The notes below the pieces were generated by a model. That model saw only the letters and a list, made by a program, of their open reading frames with translations, ran no database searches and was not told the origin of the DNA. Position numbers and translations under genes: made by a program. A DNA stretch of 14,620 nt from Pseudomonadota bacterium (GTDB lineage Bacteria > Pseudomonadota > Gammaproteobacteria > Burkholderiales > Burkholderiaceae_C), in assembly GCA_023438115.1 (NCBI GenBank), contig JAEZEB010000166.1:1-14620 (forward strand). The letters are read 5' to 3'. Positions 1 through 7,001 of this stretch are shown here, one piece after another (the first letter of the stretch is position 1; each line of letters starts with the position of its first letter).

Positions 1-1462
1 CCTTGTCCAGGTAGGGCTTGTCCGGCGCCACGCTGCGCAGGTAGAACAGCGCGAAGCCGAAGGGCGGGTGCATGAAGGAGGTCTGCATGTTCACCGCCAG
101 CAGCACGCCGAACCACACCAGGTCGATCCCCAGCTTCTCCGCCACGGGCGCCAGCAGCGGCACCACGATGAAGGACAGCTCGAAGAAGTCCAGGAAGAAG
201 GCCAGGACGAAGATCAGGATGTTCACCACGATCAGGAAGCCCGTCTGGCCGCCCGGCAGGCCGGTCAGCAGGTGCTCCACCCAGCGCGGTCCGTCCACGC
301 CCTGGAAGGTCAGGCCGAAGACGGTGGCGCCGATCAGGATGAACACCACGAAGGACGACAGCTTGGTGGTGGTGGCCAGCGCCTGCTTCAGCAGGTCGAA
401 GGTGAGGCGGCGGCGCGCCATCGCCATCGCGAAGGCGCCCAGGGCGCCCATGGCGCCGCCTTCCGTGGGCGTGGCGATGCCCAGGAAGATGGTGCCCAGC
501 ACCAGGAAGATCAGGAACAGCGGCGGGATCAGCACGAAGGTCACGCGCTCGGCCATGCGTGACAGCAGGCCCAGGCGCAGCAGCTTGTTGATCACCGCGA
601 TCACGAAGGCCAGCAGCACGCCCGCGCACAGCGACATCACGATGGTTTCGTCGGTGGCGGCGGTGGTGACTTCCTTGCCCGTGACCCAGGAGACCACGGC
701 GGCGTAGTTCTCCGCCAGGAAGACGGCGGCGATCGTGCTGATGATCGTCAGCACCAGCAGGGAGGGCGTGCCGCTGCTGCCGTTGGCCTCGCGGTACACG
801 CGCGCCTCCAGGGGCAGGGCGGGCACGCGCTTGGGCGCGAAGATCGCCAGGCTCACCACGTAGAGGATGTACAGGCCGGTCAGGATGAAGCCGGGGATGA
901 ACGCGCCCTTGTACATGTCGCCCACGCTGCGGCCGAGCTGGTCGGCCAGCACGATCAGCACCAGCGAAGGCGGGATGATCTGCGCCAGCGTGCCGGAGGC
1001 CGCGATCGCGCCGGAGGCGATGCGCCGGTCGTAGCCGTAGCGCAGCATGATGGGCAGCGAGATCAGGCCCATCGAGATCACGGAAGCGGCCACGACGCCG
1101 GTGGTGGCGGCCAGCAGCGCGCCCACGATGATCACCGCGATCGCCAGGCCGCCGCGCAGCGGCCCGAACAGCTGGCCGATGGTGTCCAGCAGGTCCTCGG
1201 CCATGCCGCTGCGTTCCAGGATCAGCCCCATCAGCGTGAAGAACGGGATCGCGAGCAGCGTGTCGTTCTGCATGATGCCGAACAGCCGTAGCGGCAGCGC
1301 CTGCAGCAGCGAGGTGGGCAGCACGCCCAGCTCGATGCCGATGAAGGCGAAGAACAGGCCGCAGGCGCCCAGGCTGAAGGCCACCGGGAAGCCGAACAGC
1401 AGGAAGACGATCAGGCCCGCGAACATGATCGGGGCCAGGTTCTGTGCGATGAACTGGGTCAT
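1..1462 (-). CDS. dctM: TRAP transporter large permease subunit, DctM family (partial, C-terminus beyond the left edge)
   Basis: This is the large membrane subunit of a tripartite ATP-independent periplasmic (TRAP) transporter, the ion-gradient-driven channel that imports organic acids or similar solutes. The reading frame is open from the ATG at 1462 to the window edge (about 487 codons), so the C-terminus is missing. It begins MTQFIAQNLAPIMFAGLIVF and is hydrophobic throughout. Around residues 114-135 it has the glycine/alanine/threonine-rich membrane segment typical of DctM (GALLAATTGVVAASVISMG), followed near 155-172 by SGTLAQIIPPSLVLIVLA. It is already longer than the common ~425-residue DctM, so it is probably the longer variant with an internal insertion. 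A GGAG ribosome-binding site lies 8 nt before the ATG. It follows dctQ by 16 bp and is surely cotranscribed with it. The substrate cannot be told, because no binding protein gene is present. Family assignment is firm; the gene symbol is generic. Confidence 0.93.
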   Translation of the reverse strand, partial: MTQFIAQNLAPIMFAGLIVFLLFGFPVAFSLGACGLFFAFIGIELGVLPTSLLQALPLRLFGIMQNDTLLAIPFFTLMGLILERSGMAEDLLDTIGQLFGPLRGGLAIAVIIVGALLAATTGVVAASVISMGLISLPIMLRYGYDRRIASGAIAASGTLAQIIPPSLVLIVLADQLGRSVGDMYKGAFIPGFILTGLYILYVVSLAIFAPKRVPALPLEARVYREANGSSGTPSLLVLTIISTIAAVFLAENYAAVVSWVTGKEVTTAATDETIVMSLCAGVLLAFVIAVINKLLRLGLLSRMAERVTFVLIPPLFLIFLVLGTIFLGIATPTEGGAMGALGAFAMAMARRRLTFDLLKQALATTTKLSSFVVFILIGATVFGLTFQGVDGPRWVEHLLTGLPGGQTGFLIVVNILIFVLAFFLDFFELSFIVVPLLAPVAEKLGIDLVWFGVLLAVNMQTSFMHPPFGFALFYLRSVAPDKPYLDK

Positions 1463-1478
1463 GGTGTCGTCTCCGCGC

Positions 1479-2075
1479 TCAGGCCTTGGCGTCGCGCTCG
1501 GCCTGGCGGCGGATTTCCTCGGCCAGTTCTTCCTCGGCGGTCTTCGCGGCCGCCTTGATGGTCGGATCCGGGATCAGACCGCGCAGGAAGGCGATGCGCT
1601 TGATGAATTCCGACAGCCCCTGCAGCAGCAGCAGGATGAAGCCCAGCGGCATCATCAGGTAGACCGGCCAGCGGACCAGGCCGCCGGCGTTGGAGGACAT
1701 CTCGCCGGATCGGAAGCCCTGAAGGAAGAAGGGCACCCCGTAGTAGAGGATCACCAGGCACATCGGCGTGAGGAAGAAGGCGAAGCCGATCACGTCGATC
1801 CAGATCTGCTTGCGCTTGGACAGCCGGCCGGCGATCACGTCGATCTTCACGTGCTCGCCGTGCAGCAGCGTGTAGCCGGCGGCCAGCAGGAAGGCCGCGG
1901 CGAAGAGGTACCACTGGACCTCGAGGTAGGCGTTGGAACTGGTGTTGAACACCTTGCGGACCACGGCGTTGACGCCGCTGATGACGGTCGACGCGAGGAT
2001 CAGCCAGATCACCCAGCGTCCGACCTGTGCATTCAGCCAGTCGACAGCCTTGGAGAACTTCAGAAGGGCGCCCAT
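1479..2075 (-). CDS. dctQ: TRAP transporter small permease subunit, DctQ family
   Basis: This is the small four-helix membrane subunit of a TRAP transporter, which partners DctM and the periplasmic solute-binding protein. The 198-residue product has hydrophobic segments near residues 20-40, 54-71, 91-112 and 134-153. It shows the DctQ hallmarks VQWYLFAAAFLLAAGYTL in helix 2, followed by HVKIDVIAGRLS in the cytoplasmic loop. The C-terminal tail (about 170-198) is strongly charged and helical (TAEEELAEEIRRQAERDAKA). The ATG at 2075 was chosen because the TRAP-type sequence begins there and a GGAG stands 9 nt upstream; the frame stays open far upstream only by GC-driven chance. The stop is 16 bp before the dctM start. 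The usual third gene, dctP, is not upstream and would have to lie beyond the left edge or elsewhere. Confidence 0.93.
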   Translation of the reverse strand: MGALLKFSKAVDWLNAQVGRWVIWLILASTVISGVNAVVRKVFNTSSNAYLEVQWYLFAAAFLLAAGYTLLHGEHVKIDVIAGRLSKRKQIWIDVIGFAFFLTPMCLVILYYGVPFFLQGFRSGEMSSNAGGLVRWPVYLMMPLGFILLLLQGLSEFIKRIAFLRGLIPDPTIKAAAKTAEEELAEEIRRQAERDAKA

Positions 2076-2240
2076 GTCGTTTGTCTCCGGTATCCGGCCG
2101 CGGAAGGGCCGGCGGATGGTCTTTGGAGTAAGAAGGAAGATTCTAGAAAGAGGCCTCGGGCCAACCTGACAGCATCGTAACAGCCGAGTTATGGCGCATC
2201 GGTGTTTCCTCTGCCCGCCGGCTGCTGCATGCTCGCGGGC
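2076..2240. promoter_or_regulatory. Divergent intergenic region between dctQ and the EgtB-like gene
   Basis: These 165 bp separate two divergent genes and must carry both promoters. On the minus strand a good -10 hexamer, TAGAAT, lies at 2145-2140, about 65 nt upstream of the dctQ ATG; I see no convincing -35 at the right spacing. A purine-rich GGAG precedes dctQ. On the plus strand I see no clear -10 or ribosome-binding site, and the start of the EgtB-like gene is therefore uncertain. No strong inverted repeat was noticed. Confidence 0.45.
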
Positions 2241-3485
2241 ATGACGCCCGATTCCGCCATCGACACGCCCGCGATCCGCGGCGCGGGACGCGACCGCCTT
2301 TCGCTGGCGCTGATGGACGCCCGCAACCATACACTGCAATTGCTCGGCCGCTTCGAGCAGGCGCTCGGGCCCGGGCTCCGCATGCCCGCGGTGGACGGCG
2401 CCGTCCCGCCCGCCTGGCTGGCCGGCCACGTGGCCTGGCTGGCCGAATACTGGATCGCGCGCAATCCGCGGCGGGGGCTGGGCCCGCGCTGCCCGGCCGA
2501 TGCCATGCACCTGGCTTCCGTGGATCCGCAGGCGGACCGCTGGTTCGATCCGCGCCTGGTGACGCGCGAGGAGCGCTGGGCCACGGACATGCCGGACGTG
2601 GAGAGCCTGCGCGCGTACATGCTCGACACCCTGGAAACCACGCTGGAACTGCTGGACGCCACGCCCGACGAGGACGACGCGCTGCACTTCTTCCGCATGG
2701 CGCTGTACCACGAGGACGTGCGCGGCGAGGACCTCGTCGTGCTGGCCCAGGCCGCGGGCGTGCCCCTGGGCCTGCCGTTGCCGGAGGGCGGAGCGGCGCG
2801 GCCGGAGATCGGGCTGCCCGCCACGCGGGTGTCCCTCGGCTGGTCGGAGCGCGGCTTCGCGCCGGGCATCGAGCGCGGCGACGACGTGGTGCAGGTGCCC
2901 GAGTTCGACATCGATGCGCAGCCCGTGACCTGGTCGCAGTACGTGGAGTTCATCGCCGACGGCGGCTACGACCGCGGCGAGCTGTGGCATCCCGAAGGCT
3001 GGCGCTGGCTGCAGGCGGAAGCCGGACGCGAAGGCCGGCGCGGCCCCCGCTACGTGGAGCAGATCGGCGTGGCCAGCGGCGCCGTGTTGCAGACGCTTTT
3101 CGGCAAGCCCGTGCGCATGGGCGGCAGCCAGCCCGCGCTGCACGTGAACTGGTGGGAAGCCGATGCCTGGGCGCGCTGGGCGGGGCGACGCCTTCCGACC
3201 GAAGCCGAATGGCTGGCCGCCGTGCTGCAGGCCGGGCGGCGTGGCCTGCGCTGGGGCGAGGTGCGCGAATGGACGGCGGGCACGCTGCGGCCGCTGGCCG
3301 GCTACGCCGCCGACGCCTGGGCGCAGACGGCGGAACTGGATCCGCTGCCCTTCTTCGGACGCGCCCGCGTGCTGCGCGGCGCGTCGTTCGCGACCCGCGC
3401 TCGCATGAAGCATCCTTGGGCGCGCGGCTGGGCGCTGCCGGACCGCGACGATGGGTTCACGGGGTTCCGCACGTGCGCGTTGTGA
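2241..3485 (+). CDS. EgtB/SenA-like (DinB_2 + SUMF1 fold) non-haem iron enzyme homologue with an altered metal site
   Basis: This belongs to the EgtB/SenA family, whose active members use a non-haem iron centre to join a sulfur or selenium donor to hercynine (ergothioneine or selenoneine synthesis). From the ATG at 2241 it has 414 residues. A DinB-like helical domain covers about 15-180 (DARNHTLQLL, LAGHVAWLAEYWIARN). A SUMF1/FGE-type domain covers about 215-414, including HVNWWEADAWARWAGRRLPT, VREWTAGT, VLRGASFATRARMKHP and the ending GFRTCAL. Known family enzymes have one His in the first motif and two in an HX3HXE motif. Here H63 and H157 are present, but the second His of HX3HXE is Arg161 (HEDVRGE). 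The segment after KHP also differs from the usual RYRNFF-like sequence. Activity may be lost or changed. No senB, senC or egtD lies nearby. ATG 2229 and GTG 2202 are alternative in-frame starts; none has a clear ribosome-binding site. The resemblance to SenA is from memory and the exact subfamily is unproven. Confidence 0.8.
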   Translation: MTPDSAIDTPAIRGAGRDRLSLALMDARNHTLQLLGRFEQALGPGLRMPAVDGAVPPAWLAGHVAWLAEYWIARNPRRGLGPRCPADAMHLASVDPQADRWFDPRLVTREERWATDMPDVESLRAYMLDTLETTLELLDATPDEDDALHFFRMALYHEDVRGEDLVVLAQAAGVPLGLPLPEGGAARPEIGLPATRVSLGWSERGFAPGIERGDDVVQVPEFDIDAQPVTWSQYVEFIADGGYDRGELWHPEGWRWLQAEAGREGRRGPRYVEQIGVASGAVLQTLFGKPVRMGGSQPALHVNWWEADAWARWAGRRLPTEAEWLAAVLQAGRRGLRWGEVREWTAGTLRPLAGYAADAWAQTAELDPLPFFGRARVLRGASFATRARMKHPWARGWALPDRDDGFTGFRTCAL

Positions 3486-3509
3486 GGAACCGAATCCGGT
3501 CTTCGACCC

Positions 3510-4622
3510 TCACGCCCCCCGCGAGCGCTTGCTCCGCTTCGGCGGCAAGTCCCACCAGGGCAGCTGCTCCGTGAGGCTCAGCACCTCGCCGCTGCGCCAG
3601 GGCGCATAGCCCGGCAGGCGCGCCAGCAGCGATCGCCATTCCTCCTGCTGCAGCAGATCGCGCAGGGCCGCGACCGGCGCGAGGTCCAGTGCGTCCTTCA
3701 GGCACACCAGGTAGTAGTGCTCGCGCAGCAGCGGGATGAAGTCGAGCCCGCGCGCCCGCGCGGCCGCTTCGATGCCCAGTCCGCAATCCGCGTGGCCGCT
3801 CGCGATGGCCTGCGCCACGGCGGTGTGCGAGGACTCCGCGTGCTCGTAGCCGTTCAGGTGCTCGGGCTTGAGGCCGTCGCGCGCCAGCAGCTCGTCGCAC
3901 AGCAGGCGCGTGCCGCTGCCCAGCGCGCGGTTGACGAAGCGTGCACGGCGGAAAGCCGCCTCGCGCAGCGACTGCAGCCGCAGCGGATTGCCCGCGGCCA
4001 GCATCAGGCCCTGCGCGCGTTCGGCGAAGCCCAGGAGCTTGTGCCGTCCCGGCTCCAGCAACGGCTGGTAGGCTTGCTGCGTGAGCGAACCGAAGCCGGG
4101 TTGCTGCGAGGCGTGGAAGCCCGCGAGCAGGCAGCGGCCTTCGTTGAGCGCGGCGATCGCGTCCACGCTGCCGCAGAAGCGCACGTCCAGGTGCAGGCCG
4201 GCGCTTTCCACCGCGTGGCTGCGCAGCAGCGTCAGGCCGTCGTCGTGGCTCGCATAGAGCGTGAGCACCTGCGCCTGCGCGTCGAAGGCCGCGGCGAACG
4301 CGCGCTCCAGGTCGGCCTGCAGCGCCTCGATCTGCGGCGCCAGGCGCGCCTGCGCCTGCCGCTCGGCCCACAGCAGCTTCTCGCCGAAGGGCGACAGGCG
4401 CGCGCGCTGGCCTTTCTCCCACTGGATCAGCGGCTGCCCCAGCTCGGTCTCCCAACGCTTCAGCTCGCCCCACACGTGCCGGTACGACAGCGACAGCGAC
4501 TTGGCCGCGCCGGAGATCGAGCCCTGTTCCTGCACCGCGTGCAACAGGTCCATGAGGGCGTTGCGGATCCAGCCTCCCGCGCGGCGGGCGGCGAAGGTGT
4601 AGGAAAGCTGGACCTGGCGCAT
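3510..4622 (-). CDS. ModE-type HTH / PBP-like domain transcriptional regulator (probable molybdate/tungstate sensor)
   Basis: This is a DNA-binding regulator fused to a periplasmic-binding-protein-like ligand domain (COG1910 type), 370 residues long. Residues 1-85 resemble the ModE N-terminal domain, with the helix-turn-helix at about 34-55 (GSISGAAKSLSLSYRHVWGE) and the wing-like PLIQWEKGQRARLSPFGEKL after it. Residues 117-350 form the PBP-like part, opening LTLYASHDDGLTLL. A later stretch, RALGSGTRLLCDELLARDG, is typical of such domains. It has no signal peptide, so the ligand is sensed in the cytoplasm. It diverges from tupBCA, which suggests that it controls that operon in response to tungstate or molybdate; the ligand itself is inferred. 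The ATG at 4622 was preferred over the upstream ATG at 4685 because homology begins there. The basic tail is PPKRSKRSRGA. It ends 24 bp from the convergent EgtB-like gene, with no proper terminator between them. Confidence 0.85.
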   Translation of the reverse strand: MRQVQLSYTFAARRAGGWIRNALMDLLHAVQEQGSISGAAKSLSLSYRHVWGELKRWETELGQPLIQWEKGQRARLSPFGEKLLWAERQAQARLAPQIEALQADLERAFAAAFDAQAQVLTLYASHDDGLTLLRSHAVESAGLHLDVRFCGSVDAIAALNEGRCLLAGFHASQQPGFGSLTQQAYQPLLEPGRHKLLGFAERAQGLMLAAGNPLRLQSLREAAFRRARFVNRALGSGTRLLCDELLARDGLKPEHLNGYEHAESSHTAVAQAIASGHADCGLGIEAAARARGLDFIPLLREHYYLVCLKDALDLAPVAALRDLLQQEEWRSLLARLPGYAPWRSGEVLSLTEQLPWWDLPPKRSKRSRGA

Positions 4623-4747
4623 GGACCACGAGTATGGACCAGCTGCCGGATGGCTCCGCGCCAGGGGAGGGCGCGGCCTATGCACGCGCCTTCATAACTC
4701 GCAAGCCCCGAGGGACCGCGGCAACCACGACGCTTAGCATCCCCCGC
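4623..4747. promoter_or_regulatory. Divergent regulator/tupB control region with an operator-like dyad
   Basis: These 125 bp separate the divergent regulator and tupB. A perfect 7-bp inverted repeat, CCGCGCC-N7-GGCGCGG, spans 4656-4676 near the middle. An 8-bp direct repeat, ATGGACCA, occurs at 4621-4628 and 4634-4641. On the plus strand TAGCAT (4735-4740) lies 7 nt before the tupB ATG. On the minus strand CATACT (4636-4631) lies 8 nt before the regulator ATG. Both resemble -10 hexamers, and neither gene has a clear ribosome-binding site, so the mRNAs may be leaderless or nearly so. I see no classical E. coli-type ModE box. Chance inverted repeats are common at this GC content, so the operator role is only a suggestion. 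Confidence 0.45.
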
Positions 4748-5485
4748 ATGAACAGCTTCCAGGACAGCATCGCGCGCGCGCTGGAGCTCATCGCCGGCGC
4801 CGATCCGATGCTGTTGACGATCGTGGGACGTTCGCTGACCGTGAGCGCGACGGCCTGCGCGATCGCGGTGGTGCTGGGGCTCGTCCTCGGCGCCTGGCTG
4901 GGCGTGAGCCGCTTTCCCGGGCGCGGCGCCGTGATGACCGTGCTGAACACCTCGCTGGCCGTGCCCTCCGTGGTGGTGGGACTCGTGGTCTATCTCCTGC
5001 TCTCGCGCTCCGGGCCGCTCGGCTTCCTGGGCTGGCTGTTTTCCTTCAAGGCCATGGTGGTGGCGCAGGTGCTCCTGGTGCTGCCGGTGTGCACCGCGCT
5101 CACGCGCCAGGTGGTGGAGGACGCCGAGCGCGCGCACGGCGAGCAGCTGCGCTCGCTGGGCGCGGGACGCCTGCTGCGCAGCCTGCTGCTCGCTTTCGAC
5201 GAACGCTACGCGCTGCTCACCGTGCTGCTGGCCTGCTTCGGCCGCGCGATCTCGGAAGTGGGCGCCGTGATGATCGTCGGCGGCAACATCGAGGGCTTCA
5301 CGCGCGTGATGACCACGGCGATCGCGCTGGAGACGAGCAAGGGCGACCTGCCGCTCGCGCTGGCGCTGGGCATGGTGCTGCTCGGCGTGGTGCTCGCGCT
5401 CAATGCGCTGATCGCGCTCGTGGCCCGCTGGCGCGGCGTGCGGCAGGCCGAGCCCACGGTCGCCCTGCAGGGAGCCCCTGCATGA
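4748..5485 (+). CDS. tupB: Tungstate/molybdate ABC transporter permease, TupB family
   Basis: This is the membrane channel subunit of a tungstate-type ABC importer. The 245-residue protein has about five to six hydrophobic helices: near 30-52, 62-86, 100-120, 155-180 and 202-227. The coupling motif that contacts the ATPase lies at about 137-181, GAGRLLRSLLLAFDERYALL followed by GRAISEVGAVMIVGGNIEG. GRAISEVGAVMIVGGNI is characteristic of TupB/WtpB/ModB-like permeases. The ATG at 4748 is chosen because the family sequence starts there; an in-frame ATG at 4634 would add a poor, non-hydrophobic extension. It is the first gene of the operon, and its TGA overlaps the tupC ATG by 4 bp. It was assigned to Tup rather than Mod because the associated binding protein is of TupA type. 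Confidence 0.88.
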   Translation: MNSFQDSIARALELIAGADPMLLTIVGRSLTVSATACAIAVVLGLVLGAWLGVSRFPGRGAVMTVLNTSLAVPSVVVGLVVYLLLSRSGPLGFLGWLFSFKAMVVAQVLLVLPVCTALTRQVVEDAERAHGEQLRSLGAGRLLRSLLLAFDERYALLTVLLACFGRAISEVGAVMIVGGNIEGFTRVMTTAIALETSKGDLPLALALGMVLLGVVLALNALIALVARWRGVRQAEPTVALQGAPA

Positions 5486-6180
5486 GCGCCTGGGTGCAAC
5501 TCAAGGGCGTCGACGTGCGCTACGGCAATGTCGCGGCGCTGCGGGAGATCGACCTGCGCATAGGCCCGGGCGAGCGCGTGGGCCTGATCGGCCCCAACGG
5601 CTGCGGCAAGACGACGCTGCTGCGCGTGCTGCACGGCCTGCAGGCGCCCAGCGCGGGTTCGCTGCTGCGTGACGGCGCGCTGCGCATGGCCATGCTGTTC
5701 CAGCGGCCCTATGCGCTCAACGCCTCGATGCTGTCGAACGTGCGCCTCGCGCTGTGGCTGCGCGGCGTGTCCTGGCGCGAATCGCGCGAGCGCGCGCTGG
5801 CCGCCCTGGAGCGCGTGGGCCTGGCCGACATCGCCAACCGCAGCGGCCGCGGCCTGTCCGGCGGGCAGCTGCAGCGCATGGCGCTGGCACGGGCCTGGGC
5901 CATGCAGCCGCAGGTCCTGCTGCTGGACGAGCCGACCGCCAGCCTCGACCCGCATGCCAAGCGCGAGGTCGAGGACCTGATCGACGAGTTCGCGGCCTCC
6001 GGCATGACCATCGTCTTCGCCAGCCACAACCTGGGGCAGGTCAAGCGCCTGGCGCGGCGCGTGATCTACCTGGAGCACGGCCGCCTGCTCGCCGACCTGC
6101 CAGTGCAGCAGTTTTTCGACGGCCCGCTGGAGGCGACCTCCCGCGAGGCCCACCTGTTTGTTCGAGGAGAAATGGGATGA
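5482..6180 (+). CDS. tupC: Tungstate/molybdate ABC transporter ATP-binding protein, TupC family
   Basis: This is the cytoplasmic ATPase that drives the TupB channel. In its 232 residues all nucleotide-binding motifs are intact: Walker A GPNGCGKTT at 37-45, Q-loop Gln74, signature LSGGQ at 125-129, Walker B LLLDE at 146-150, D-loop SLD at 154-156 and the switch His182. It lacks the C-terminal TOBE domain seen in the ModC of this window, as expected for the shorter TupC type. The ATG at 5482 overlaps the tupB stop (ATGA) and a GGGAG ribosome-binding site lies 7 nt upstream. The start of tupA overlaps its own stop, so translation of tupB, tupC and tupA is probably coupled. Confidence 0.9.
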   Translation: MSAWVQLKGVDVRYGNVAALREIDLRIGPGERVGLIGPNGCGKTTLLRVLHGLQAPSAGSLLRDGALRMAMLFQRPYALNASMLSNVRLALWLRGVSWRESRERALAALERVGLADIANRSGRGLSGGQLQRMALARAWAMQPQVLLLDEPTASLDPHAKREVEDLIDEFAASGMTIVFASHNLGQVKRLARRVIYLEHGRLLADLPVQQFFDGPLEATSREAHLFVRGEMG

Positions 6181-7001
6181 ACTTCAAGCAGTCCGCGGCC
6201 CGCATCGCGCGCCGCACCGTCATCGTCGCTTCCCTGGCCGTGGCCGCCGGCGGCGCCTGGGCCCAGGCCGCCATCACGATGGCGTCCACCACGTCCACGG
6301 AGCAGTCCGGCCTCTTCGGCCACCTGCTGCCCGAGTTCAAGAAAGCCACCGGCATCGACGTCAAGGTGGTCGCCGTCGGCACCGGCCAGGCGATCGACAT
6401 GGCGCGCCGCGGCGATGCCGACGTGCTGTTCGTGCACGACCAGGTGGCGGAGGAGAAGTTCGTCGCCGAAGGCTTCGCGGCCAGGCGCTACCCCGTGATG
6501 TACAACGACTTCGTCGTCGTGGGGCCGAAGGCCGATCCGGTCGCCGCCAAGGGCAACGACATCGTCGCCGGCCTGAAGAAGATCGCGGCCGCCAACGCCC
6601 CCTTCATTTCGCGCGGCGACAAGAGCGGCACCCACGCGGCCGAACTGCGCTACTGGAAGCAGGCCGGCGTCGACGCCAAGGGCGGCGGCTACAAGGAATG
6701 CGGCTGCGGCATGGGCCCGGCGCTGAACATCGCGGCTTCGAGCAACGCCTACGCGCTGACCGACCGCGGCACCTGGCTCAGCTTCAGGAACCGCGGTGAT
6801 CTCGGCGTGCTGGTGGAAGGCGACAAGCGCCTGTTCAACCAGTACGGCGTGATGGTCGTCAGCCCGCAGAAGCATCCGCACGTGAAGGCCGGGGAGGCGC
6901 AGCAGTTCGTCGACTGGATCGTCTCGCCCGCGGGCCAGGCCGCCATCGCGGCGTACAAGGTCAGCGGCGAGCAGCTGTTCTTCCCCAACGCCGACAAGTG
7001 A
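6177..7001 (+). CDS. tupA: Tungstate-binding periplasmic protein, TupA family
   Basis: This is the periplasmic binding protein that captures tungstate (or molybdate) for TupBC. It has 274 residues, with a signal peptide in about the first 31 (twin Arg at 12-13 followed by a hydrophobic stretch, cleavage near AWAQA). The mature protein starts with the TupA oxyanion-binding signature ASTTSTEQSGLF (36-47). Other family motifs are VAVGTGQAIDMARRGDADVL (66-85), SRGDKSGTHAAE (145-156) and AYALTDRGTW (191-200). An oddity is ECGCGMGPALN at 174-184: as I recall, the usual family sequence here reads like ETGQGMG, so Cys175 and Cys177 form an unusual CxC beside the presumed binding cleft. A strong GAGGAG ribosome-binding site precedes the ATG, which overlaps the tupC stop. 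Its own stop overlaps the GTG start of the next gene. Confidence 0.9.
   Translation: MNFKQSAARIARRTVIVASLAVAAGGAWAQAAITMASTTSTEQSGLFGHLLPEFKKATGIDVKVVAVGTGQAIDMARRGDADVLFVHDQVAEEKFVAEGFAARRYPVMYNDFVVVGPKADPVAAKGNDIVAGLKKIAAANAPFISRGDKSGTHAAELRYWKQAGVDAKGGGYKECGCGMGPALNIAASSNAYALTDRGTWLSFRNRGDLGVLVEGDKRLFNQYGVMVVSPQKHPHVKAGEAQQFVDWIVSPAGQAAIAAYKVSGEQLFFPNADK

Noticed and set aside
1047..2180. 377-codon plus-strand frame
   Set aside because: It is antisense to the dctM/dctQ genes, with low-complexity composition and no domain resemblance.
1479..3413. 644-codon minus-strand frame covering dctQ and the antisense of the EgtB-like gene
   Set aside because: Only its last 198 codons (from ATG 2075) encode DctQ; the upstream part is chance open frame opposite the EgtB-like gene.
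3486..3509. Possible terminator hairpin between the EgtB-like gene and the regulator gene
   Set aside because: ACCG-AATC-CGGT is only a 4-bp stem with no U-tract; it is too weak to call.
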